A stretch of 64,000 nucleotides of DNA. Source: an uncultured Thermomicrobiaceae bacterium (GTDB taxonomy: Bacteria > Chloroflexota > Chloroflexia > Thermomicrobiales > Thermomicrobiaceae). Where the stretch lies: contig CALKCJ010000007.1 of assembly GCA_938082375.1 (NCBI GenBank), positions 124,001 to 188,000 on the forward strand. Reading direction: 5' to 3'. Position 1 is the first letter of the stretch, and every line of letters begins with the position of its first letter. This document shows, piece after piece, positions 43,966 to 52,572 of the stretch. Made by a program: the position numbers and the translations under genes. The notes below the pieces were generated by a model, which saw only the letters and a list, made by a program, of their open reading frames with translations, made no database searches and had not been told where the DNA came from.

Positions 43966-45057
43966 ATGTGCGGAGCGGGGAAGGACGTGGCCACTGCGAC
44001 TCGACGCCTGGCAGCCTTGACCGGAGGTCGGCGAGTCGACCTCACGATGGTGATCGCCTGGGCCATCGGGTCACTCCTCCTCCTGCTCGTCCTCGTCGGC
44101 TCCTATCGGACGCTCGCTGCTGGCCATTACACCGGCGGCCAGTGGTTCGACTTCGTGGTCTTCGGCCTGGCCCAAGGCGGCATCTACGCCTTGATCGCGC
44201 TGGGTTACACCATGGTGTACGGCGTGCTCCGGATGATCAACTTCGCGCACGGTGAGGTCTTCATGAGCGGCGCGTTTAGCGCGTTCTTCCTGGCCAATGC
44301 GCTGGCACGCCGGGGGTTCCTCGCGTCCAATCCGGTTCTCTCGTTGCTGGTACTGATGGCCTTCGCGGCACTCGTTTCGATGACGATCGCGGTCATCCTC
44401 GAGCGGGTCGCCTATCGCCCTTTGCGCGGAGCACCCCGGCTCGTGCCGCTGATCACAGCAGTCGGGGCGTCCTTCTTCCTACAGTACACCTTCCGCGGGC
44501 TCTTCGGGAGTGGCGTCCGGGTCTACCCCACGGTGCCGCTGCTCGAGGGGGCGATCTTCGGCATTCAGACCAAGCTGATCGTCGTCTTCCTAGGTGCACT
44601 GGCCACGCTGGGCATCCTCTGGGCTTTCCTCACCTTCACCCGCACCGGCCTCGCGATCCGGGCCGTAGCCGAGGACATGGAAGCGGCGGCCCTGATGGGC
44701 GTCGATGTCAACCGGGCCATCTCAAGCACGTTCGCTGTCGGCGGCGCGATGGCCGGCGTGGCCGGCGTCCTCTATGCGCTCGTGTTCGCTCAGGTTCAGT
44801 TCTTTATGGGGTTCCTGCCGGGCATCAAAGCCTTTACCTCGGCAGTGTTAGGCGGAATCGGTAACTTACCGGGAGCCGCACTCGGAGGGCTGGTGCTCGG
44901 GCTGGTCGAGTCCGTCGGGCCCAGCCTGTTCCTGGACGGGCTCGGCATCCCAGCCGCCCACCAGCTTAAAGACGTGATCGCCTTCACGATCCTGGTCTTG
45001 ATCCTGATTTTCCGGCCGACCGGCATCCTCGGCGAGCGGCTCGGCAGTCGGGTGTAA
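43966..45057 (+). CDS. livH: Branched-chain amino-acid ABC permease LivH
   Basis: A ~363-residue permease of the LivH type with eight or nine membrane helices. FGLAQGGIYALIALGYTMVYGVLRMINFAHGEVFM is the conserved first-domain segment, and IRAVAEDMEAAALMGVDVNRAI is the EAA-like coupling helix. The ATG at 43966 lies next to the hairpin; a GTG at 43987 with GGGGAAGGA nearby is a good alternative start. Confidence 0.9.
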   Translation: MCGAGKDVATATRRLAALTGGRRVDLTMVIAWAIGSLLLLLVLVGSYRTLAAGHYTGGQWFDFVVFGLAQGGIYALIALGYTMVYGVLRMINFAHGEVFMSGAFSAFFLANALARRGFLASNPVLSLLVLMAFAALVSMTIAVILERVAYRPLRGAPRLVPLITAVGASFFLQYTFRGLFGSGVRVYPTVPLLEGAIFGIQTKLIVVFLGALATLGILWAFLTFTRTGLAIRAVAEDMEAAALMGVDVNRAISSTFAVGGAMAGVAGVLYALVFAQVQFFMGFLPGIKAFTSAVLGGIGNLPGAALGGLVLGLVESVGPSLFLDGLGIPAAHQLKDVIAFTILVLILIFRPTGILGERLGSRV

Positions 45058-45080
45058 GTGGTGCACCTCAGGAGCAGGCC

Positions 45081-46748
45081 GTGCGTCGCGCCCTCACCTT
45101 CGGCCTTATCGGCAGCATCGTCGCCTGGCACCTGAGCCTGGTCGGCCTCGTCGCCGCCTTCGCCGAGCGCTGGTTGATCGGCCAGAGTCTCACCTTCAGT
45201 TATGTCGTTCTCCTCGCGCTCATACTCCTGGTTGGCTATCTCACAGCACGTCGCGTGAGCGACTGGACTGGGCTGGCCGGAGCCGCACTCGCCGGACTGG
45301 TCGTCGGGCTCGCCCTGTGGATACTGGCCCTGATCGTGACCGAGGTGAACCTGCGCGACGCCTTCGTTGCTGCCTCACCGTCCCTCGCTCAGATCCTCAC
45401 CTTCGACCGCGGGGTCAGTGTGCCGAGCTTAGCGATCCTTTTGCTCATAGGCGCCGCCACCGGATTGATCGGCGGCGGGATCGCCTGGATTCCAGCGACC
45501 GGCCGGCGGATAGTCATCGGTGCGCTGTCGGTCACCGTCTTGGTCGGCCTGCTCCGCGATGTGCTCGGGCCGGTACTTCCGCCCTTCCTCATGCGCTTCC
45601 TGTTCTCTCCGGGCGGTGGACTCTCGCTGCCCGGCGCAGTCATCGTCCTGGGGCTCGCCATCGCCATTCCGGTCATGCGGTCCGGGCTGAGGATGCAGAG
45701 GGTCAGGCAGAAGGGTGTGCTACCGGCACGGGTGCTCCGGCGACGCCGGCTGGCACTCCGAGCCCTCGGCGTTGTTTTCTTCGTCTCCTTTCCTCTGTGG
45801 GCGAAGCTCTTCTTGAGCAACGTAGCGGACTTTGTTGGCCTCTATATCCTGATGGGACTCGGCCTCAACCTCGTCCTTGGCTTCGCCGGGCTGCTTGACC
45901 TGGGCTACGTGGCCTTCTTCGCCATCGGCGCCTATTCGATGGCGGTCCTGACCTCACCCGAACTGGGCGCCTTTACCCTCGGGTTCTGGACCGCTTTACC
46001 CATCGCTGTTGCCATCACAGTCTTCTCCGGCATCCTGATCGGCTTACCGGTACTGCGAATGCGTGGCGACTACCTCGCGATCGCGACGCTGGGCTTCGGC
46101 GAGATCGTCCGATTGCTGGTGCTTTCCGACTGGCTGAAACCGCATCTGGGCGGCGCGCAGGGGGTGACACGCATCGCTCGCCCCGTGCTCGGCCCGTTCG
46201 TCATCGATCGCCCCCAGGAATACTATTACCTGATCCTGATCGGCTGTGGCCTGGGATGGTTCCTCTCGGTACGGTTGCGCGACTCGCGGATTGGGCGGGC
46301 ATGGATGGCGATCCGCGAGGACGAAGATGTCGCCCAGGCGATGGGGATCAACCGGGTGACCGCCAAACTGCTCGCGTTCGCGACAGGAGCCTCCATGGGC
46401 GGCCTCAGCGGCGCGCTCTTTGCGTCGCTGGTCAACTCGGTCATACCGCAGAGCTTCTCTCTGCTCGTCTCAATCAATGTTGTTGCACTTCTCGTACTCG
46501 GCGGGATCGGGAGTCTGCCTGGCGTTCTCGTCGGTGCCCTCGCGCTCGTCGGTCTGCCGGAGCTTTTGCGCGAGTTCCAGGAGTATCGCTTGCTCGTCTA
46601 TGGCGCGGTCCTCATCGCCATGATGATCTTCCGGCCGGCCGGTCTCTGGCCTGAGGAGACCAGAGTGCGCGAACTCGAAGAGGCTGCCGAAGAAGCCAGG
46701 GAAACGGCGCGTACCGGGGTCGTCGCCGCAAGCCAGGACGGAGTCTGA
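45081..46748 (+). CDS. livM: Branched-chain amino-acid ABC permease LivM with extra N-terminal helices
   Basis: A 555-residue protein, about 230 residues longer than usual for LivM. The canonical permease starts at about residue 245 (LYILMGLGLNLVLGFAGLLDLGYVAFFAIGAY) and has RAWMAIREDEDVAQAMGINRVTAKL as the coupling helix. The N-terminal extension adds about six membrane helices (for example AGLVVGLALWILALIV, LAILLLIGAATGLIGGGIAW). The end is acidic (ELEEAAEEARETA). GTG start. Confidence 0.9.
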   Translation: MRRALTFGLIGSIVAWHLSLVGLVAAFAERWLIGQSLTFSYVVLLALILLVGYLTARRVSDWTGLAGAALAGLVVGLALWILALIVTEVNLRDAFVAASPSLAQILTFDRGVSVPSLAILLLIGAATGLIGGGIAWIPATGRRIVIGALSVTVLVGLLRDVLGPVLPPFLMRFLFSPGGGLSLPGAVIVLGLAIAIPVMRSGLRMQRVRQKGVLPARVLRRRRLALRALGVVFFVSFPLWAKLFLSNVADFVGLYILMGLGLNLVLGFAGLLDLGYVAFFAIGAYSMAVLTSPELGAFTLGFWTALPIAVAITVFSGILIGLPVLRMRGDYLAIATLGFGEIVRLLVLSDWLKPHLGGAQGVTRIARPVLGPFVIDRPQEYYYLILIGCGLGWFLSVRLRDSRIGRAWMAIREDEDVAQAMGINRVTAKLLAFATGASMGGLSGALFASLVNSVIPQSFSLLVSINVVALLVLGGIGSLPGVLVGALALVGLPELLREFQEYRLLVYGAVLIAMMIFRPAGLWPEETRVRELEEAAEEARETARTGVVAASQDGV

Positions 46749-46751
46749 CCG

Positions 46752-47565
<814 letters not shown>

Positions 47566-47579
<14 letters not shown>

Positions 47580-48282
47580 ACTCGAGTCGGTCTACGTCAA
47601 TTACGGGCCAATCCCCGCGCTGAAAGGCGTGACGCTGACGGTCGAGCGCGGGGAGATCGTGACACTGCTCGGTGCGAACGGCGCAGGCAAGACGACCACC
47701 CTTCGTGCGATCTCTGGCCTGATCCGCCCGAGGGCAGGGCGGATCGCACTCGAAGGGCGGAATATCGTCGGCTTACCGCCGCACGAAATCGTCAAGCTGG
47801 GAGTCGGTCACGTGCCGGAGGGGCGGCGGATCTTCCCACGGCTCAGCGTCGAGGAGAACCTGGCGCTCGGCGCCTTCACCGTGACCGACCGGCAGGAGAT
47901 CCGGCGGCGACTCGAGGAGGTACTCCTGCTCTTCCCCCGTCTGGCCGAGCGCCGACACCAACAGGGGGGCACACTCTCCGGAGGGGAGCAGCAGATGCTC
48001 GCCATTGGCCGGGCATTGATGATGCGACCTCGGATCATGCTGCTGGACGAGCCATCTATGGGACTGGCACCGGTGCTGGTCGAGAGCATCTTCGAAGTCA
48101 TCCAGCGTCTGAACCAGCGGGGCACCACCATCCTGCTGGTGGAGCAGAACGCGCGCATGGCCCTCGAGATCGCTCACCGGGGCTACGTGCTTGAGACCGG
48201 AAGCATTGTGCTCGGAGGCCCGGCCGTCGAGCTGGCGCGCGATCCCAAGGTGCAGGCCGCCTATCTCGGCGCCCGCGAATGA
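47566..48282 (+). CDS. livF: Branched-chain amino-acid ABC ATPase LivF
   Basis: A 238-residue ATPase: Walker A GANGAGKTTT, signature LSGGEQQMLAIGRAL, Walker B LLDEPSMGLAP, H-loop LVEQNARMAL. The ATG at 47566 has GAGAG upstream; it is the last gene of the livKHMGF operon. Confidence 0.92.
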
Positions 48283-48290
48283 GCCTCGCC

Positions 48291-49232
48291 CTACTCCCCC
48301 TTCCCGCCGTCAGCGACCAGATCGAGGGGCGGGGCTGGCCGCTCCAGGTATGCGTTCCCCAACCGAGCAATGATCCGTGCCACCTCATGTGCCGGTGCCT
48401 GCCCCATTCCGTGCGCGCCTGCAGCAACGTAGAACTGGTAGGCCAGCGCGGTGAGCGGCACGGGACTACCGAGGTCGGCCGCCAGTCGCACAGCGAGCTC
48501 CAGGTCTTTCTGCATCAGTTCCAGTCGGAAGTTTGCAACCGTGGCCGGCGGCCGCAGCAGCTCCGGCACCACCTCGTTCCAGAGGTGCCAGCCGCCACTA
48601 CTCGATCGGATGACCTCGAACACCTTCTGCAAGTCGGCCCCCGCGTTCGCAGCCAGCGCGAGCGCTTCGCCGATCAGCACCAGCGCCGAGCCGAAAATCA
48701 GGTTGTTGACCAACTTGATCACTTTCCCCATTCCCGGCCGGCCGACGAAATGGATCTCCTGGCCCAAGACCTGGAGGAAAGCGAGGACGTGCTCGAAGAC
48801 CGCCGGCTCCGCCCCGACGATGAGCGTCAGCCGGCCTTGCTGCGCCTCCACTGGGCCACCGCAGACCGGCGCGTCCACGACCTGGATCTGGCGCAGCGTG
48901 GCATCGGCCGCGATCCGCTGGATCATCATCGGCGAGGCAGTGCTAAAGTCGATGACGATCGCACCGGGGCGCAGGTGTTCGAGCGCACCTTCCGGGCCGA
49001 TGTACAGTTCGAACAGCTCGTGATCGCTCGGCAGGCAGCTCATGAGCACGTCAGCCTCGTCGGCGACGAGCAGTGGCGTCGGCAGAGCGATCGCGCCCGC
49101 TGCCTCGAGCGGGCGAGTCGCCTCGGGGCGGCGGTCGGCGACCAAGACCTCGTAGCCAGCTTCGATGAGCCGTAATGCCATGGGCCGTCCCATGGTGCCC
49201 AGACCGATGAACCCGATGCGCGGCGTGTTCAC
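48291..49232 (-). CDS. 3-hydroxyisobutyrate dehydrogenase-family oxidoreductase
   Basis: A 313-residue beta-hydroxyacid dehydrogenase. GLGTMGRPMA (10-19) binds NAD(P), DAPVCGGPVEA binds substrate, and Lys173 in GKVIKLVNN is the catalytic Lys. Members act on 3-hydroxyisobutyrate (valine breakdown), tartronate semialdehyde or similar. It faces the branched-chain amino-acid importer across 8 bp, which favours the valine route, but this is circumstantial. Confidence 0.85.
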   Translation of the reverse strand: MNTPRIGFIGLGTMGRPMALRLIEAGYEVLVADRRPEATRPLEAAGAIALPTPLLVADEADVLMSCLPSDHELFELYIGPEGALEHLRPGAIVIDFSTASPMMIQRIAADATLRQIQVVDAPVCGGPVEAQQGRLTLIVGAEPAVFEHVLAFLQVLGQEIHFVGRPGMGKVIKLVNNLIFGSALVLIGEALALAANAGADLQKVFEVIRSSSGGWHLWNEVVPELLRPPATVANFRLELMQKDLELAVRLAADLGSPVPLTALAYQFYVAAGAHGMGQAPAHEVARIIARLGNAYLERPAPPLDLVADGGKGE

Positions 49233-49445
49233 GAACCGACTCCTTGCGATTCCCGTAACGACTGAGGGTCGAGCGCGTCAGGTGGCGCACGGGTACGCGG
49301 TCTCCCGCCTGGCTCCGCGCGCCGGGCGGGAGGCGAGGAGATGCCGTTCAACCCTCAGCCAGTCCACGACGCGAGGCGTCTCCGTGACGATGTCGCCTCG
49401 GTACACCTTGACCCCGATAATGATGCATTGTGCGGTAGGAGTGCG

Positions 49446-51338
49446 CTAGCTCGCGCGGAGTTCCCGCAGATCCTCCGGCCGGTTCTGGAACGGATGCAGG
49501 ATCATCGGCCCGCGCTCGAGGAGCGCTGTCACGTCGTCCACGCACAACGGGCGAGCGATGTAGTAACCCTGCCCGCGGGTGCAGCCCAGCGCGCGCAGAT
49601 GGACGAGCTGCTTTTCCGTTTCAATCCCCTCGCCGACCACACCGAGCCCGAGCGCCCGCGCCACTGAGACAATGGTTTGGATGATCGCCGCCTGTGCCTG
49701 ATCGCGCCCGAGTCGCTCGATGAAGCTGCGGTCAATCTTGAGATAGTCCACCGGTAGTCCAGCCAGATATCCCAGGCTTGAGTAGCCCGTGCCGAAATCG
49801 TCCAAGGCCAGCTCGATACCGAGAGCGCGGAGTTGCTCGAGTCTTGACAAGACAGTAGCCCCAGTATCGACCAACGAGGATTCGGTGATCTCGATCTTCA
49901 AGCGACTGGGCGGCAGATCGACCTCAGCCAGCGCGGTCACGATATCCTGAACCAGGCCCGTGTAGTAGAGCTGGCGGGGCGAGAGATTGATGCTCAGCTT
50001 GAGGTCGGGCGGCAGGTGAGGAAAACGGGTCAACCACTCCCGCATGCGGTGAGCTGCCTCCCGCAGCGTCCAGCGGCCGATCGGGATGATTGCCCCAGTC
50101 TCCTCAGCGATCGGGATGAACTCGCTCGGCGAAACCACGCCGTACCGCGGGTGCTCCCAGCGCAACAGCGCCTCGAGCTCGACGATGCGGCCAGTGTCCA
50201 GCTCGATAACGGGTTGGAACTTGACGTGGAACTGGTGACGTTCGAGCGCGTGCAGCAGGTCGATTTCGAGCTCCATACGCCAGCGCATCCCCTCGTCGAG
50301 CTCGTGGCTGAAGACCTGATAATGCCCTCCTTTCGAACTCCGAGCATCGGCCAGCGCGAACTCCGCCTCGCGCATCAGGTCGGCTGGCGTCGATCGCTCG
50401 GTGCTGAGGGCGATCCCGAAGCTCGCTGTCAGCATCACCTCGCGGTTCGTCACCGTGATCGGCTGGTGCAAGCACTGCGCCATCCGCTCGGCGACCTCGA
50501 TCGCGTCCTGTTGGCACTGGAGCCCCTCCAGTAGAATGGCGAATTCGTCGCGCTCGAGCCGCGCCAGCGTGTCGTTCCAGCGGAGGCACTGCCTCAGCCG
50601 CCGAGCGACCGTCAAGAGAACCTGGTTACTGGCGGCCACACCGAGGCTGTTGTGGATAACCCGAAAGCGATCGAAATTGAGGACGATAACCCCTACTCGT
50701 CCCTGGTGTCGCTGGTGGCGCGCCAGTGCGGCCCCCAACCGCTTCAGGAAAACCTCGCGGTCCGGTAAACCAGTCAGCGAGTCCGTGTCGCCGCTGCTCC
50801 GCTGTTGCACCATCCCATCTTGGCGCGCAGCCAAGCACAGGAAGCGAGCTGCCATCGTCAACCGCGAAACTTCCCCGCGATCAGGCTGTCGAGTCTCCGC
50901 AAGACAGGCAAAAAGCCACCCAACGTGACCGCCTAAGAAGGGGTCACGAACCGGCACAGCCCACAGCGCCCTGAAACCCGCCCGGCCAATCGCCTCGACG
51001 AGCGACTGAGTCGCCGGATCGTGGCTGGTGGTGTCGATCCACGCCCCGATCGGAGCTCCTGGCGGACCAAACGGGATTCCAGGCAAACTGCCCGTGTTGG
51101 ATAAGCGCTTGCCTAACGTGCGCAGCGCGAGCGTGGCTTCGTCTGGAAGCCGCGGATCGCTCATTAGCTCGCTCTCGCTACCCGGCCGCTCGAGCACAGC
51201 CAGGACAGCGCTTCCCAGGAGCGCGGTGCGCAGGTATTCGCTGACCTCTTCGACTAGATCCTCAAGCGGGACTCCCTGAATAAGCCGCTCCAGGACTCGG
51301 TTGACCACCTCGAACGAGCAGCACTCACTCGACGCCAC
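49446..51338 (-). CDS. GAF-GGDEF(degenerate)-EAL c-di-GMP phosphodiesterase
   Basis: A 630-residue signalling protein. Residues 1-170 look like a GAF sensor, 186-345 a GGDEF domain whose active motif is LERDEF (261-266) in place of GGDEF, so it should not make c-di-GMP but may bind GTP. The EAL domain begins with KFQPVIELDTGRIVELEALLRW (Glu in ELEALLRW 387-394) and has LALDDFGTGYSSL and the later catalytic GEGIET. It probably degrades c-di-GMP to pGpG. It sits next to flagellar and cell-surface genes. Confidence 0.9.
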   Translation of the reverse strand: MASSECCSFEVVNRVLERLIQGVPLEDLVEEVSEYLRTALLGSAVLAVLERPGSESELMSDPRLPDEATLALRTLGKRLSNTGSLPGIPFGPPGAPIGAWIDTTSHDPATQSLVEAIGRAGFRALWAVPVRDPFLGGHVGWLFACLAETRQPDRGEVSRLTMAARFLCLAARQDGMVQQRSSGDTDSLTGLPDREVFLKRLGAALARHQRHQGRVGVIVLNFDRFRVIHNSLGVAASNQVLLTVARRLRQCLRWNDTLARLERDEFAILLEGLQCQQDAIEVAERMAQCLHQPITVTNREVMLTASFGIALSTERSTPADLMREAEFALADARSSKGGHYQVFSHELDEGMRWRMELEIDLLHALERHQFHVKFQPVIELDTGRIVELEALLRWEHPRYGVVSPSEFIPIAEETGAIIPIGRWTLREAAHRMREWLTRFPHLPPDLKLSINLSPRQLYYTGLVQDIVTALAEVDLPPSRLKIEITESSLVDTGATVLSRLEQLRALGIELALDDFGTGYSSLGYLAGLPVDYLKIDRSFIERLGRDQAQAAIIQTIVSVARALGLGVVGEGIETEKQLVHLRALGCTRGQGYYIARPLCVDDVTALLERGPMILHPFQNRPEDLRELRAS

Positions 51339-51652
51339 TTCAACCCCACCTCCACGGATGGCCGACCGTGGGTAAGCACATGGATAGCTTGAGCAGCCAG
51401 CTTGTTGTCACAAGCCACCCGGCCCCGTGCCCCTTGGTTTCCTGGTTGGCAGGCGGTTTTCCCTGCAGCGCGAAGCCCCCTCGTTCGGTGACTGCTTCGC
51501 TGAGCTGGAAGCGGAGAGTCTTTAGTGTGACCGATGGCATCACTGCCCCTATTGCGTTGGGTGACCCCCGACACTGGAGGAGCAGCATCGGGCGGCAATC
51601 TCCTTCTTGGTTATCGGCAGTGCGGCCAGTTTCTTGAGGCTTCAGGACGAAA
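51339..51652 (-). other. Leader of the EAL gene with RNA-like structure
   Basis: 314 bp upstream of the EAL gene, read on the minus strand. Visible elements: GCTTGT-GACA-ACAAGC (a 6-bp stem, tetraloop-sized) near 51395-51415, CCTG-CCAAC-CAGG near 51437-51450, and a purine-rich GGGAAAACC. It looks structured and partly resembles a c-di-GMP-I (GEMM) aptamer in its CAGGGAAAACC core, but the match is incomplete. It could be a riboswitch, another leader RNA, or chance. Confidence 0.35.
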
Positions 51653-52555
51653 TTAGGACTTTTGGTGGGTCGCTTCCCCGCCTGAACGGTTGGCTGGTCG
51701 TCGTTCGGCACGGACAATCAGCCGCTGGTCATAGCGGCCTGTCACCGGGTTGTAGTTCCCCGCACAGGTGATCAGCGTGACGACCTCGTCCGGCGTCGGG
51801 CCAACGATCTGCTCTACCGGAGCATGAGCCTCAACCACGGTTTCGGTCGACACGACCTGGTAGACCACGACCGATCCATCGACCACGTGGAGCTGGATGA
51901 TGTCGCCCATGCCCAGACGCCAGAGATCCCAGAAGACCGCCGGCCCGACTCCAGCGAAGTCCACGTGGCCGGCCAAGACGATGTTGCCACCACTGCCGGG
52001 CAAGGAGGTGAAATCGTACCACGCAACGTCGGTCGGCGTGTCTGGCGCCTGCATGACGCCGTCAGGGTCGATCGACTTGACAACGACCGGCGCGTTCACC
52101 CCGATCGCCGGGATGACGATGCGAGCGATAGGGACACCGAGATCCGCCGCCGTCGGAGTCAGCCCGGCCGCCGGTCGACGATTTTCGACCACCAGGACGG
52201 GCGGGATGCTCAGCGAATCAGTGCCGCTTTGCGCCGAGCCTGGTGTGGGCGTCTCCACCGGTACCAGGGACATGGCCTGACGGCGAGGGGACAGGCGAGC
52301 CTGGGAACCCTCGTCCACACCAGCTGCGAACAGCAACCGGTGCGTGGCATACCCCAATACGACACCAGCGAGCGCTGCCGCCACACACCAGGCGACCAGG
52401 GCGAGAAAAGGGGCCGCACCCCGCCGCTGCTGTGGGCTTCCGCTCCCCACCATGCTGGGCTCGAGCGGCGGCAATGCCTTCCCCTGTCGCCCCCGCGAGG
52501 CGAAGGGAGCACTCCATCGTGCAGGCGGATCACCGCAGCCGGTGCCTCTAGGCAT
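51653..52555 (-). CDS. Sortase (class E/F-like)
   Basis: A 300-residue sortase that cuts LPxTG-type motifs and joins the protein to the cell wall. One membrane helix (about 49-70) is followed by an extracytoplasmic catalytic domain: His197 in LAGHVDF, Cys264 in TLITCAGNY and an Arg in RLIVRA (278/282). The start used is ATG 52555, 17 bp after the stop of its presumed substrate; a shorter ATG at 52453 is possible. Confidence 0.88.
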   Translation of the reverse strand: MPRGTGCGDPPARWSAPFASRGRQGKALPPLEPSMVGSGSPQQRRGAAPFLALVAWCVAAALAGVVLGYATHRLLFAAGVDEGSQARLSPRRQAMSLVPVETPTPGSAQSGTDSLSIPPVLVVENRRPAAGLTPTAADLGVPIARIVIPAIGVNAPVVVKSIDPDGVMQAPDTPTDVAWYDFTSLPGSGGNIVLAGHVDFAGVGPAVFWDLWRLGMGDIIQLHVVDGSVVVYQVVSTETVVEAHAPVEQIVGPTPDEVVTLITCAGNYNPVTGRYDQRLIVRAERRPANRSGGEATHQKS

Positions 52556-52572
52556 GTCCCTCGTGCCCCGGC

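Noticed and set aside
51340-51717. 125-residue ORF upstream of the EAL gene
   Set aside because: It spans the structured leader and the end of the sortase gene; there is no ribosome-binding site and no protein-family pattern. The DNA is better explained as a leader.
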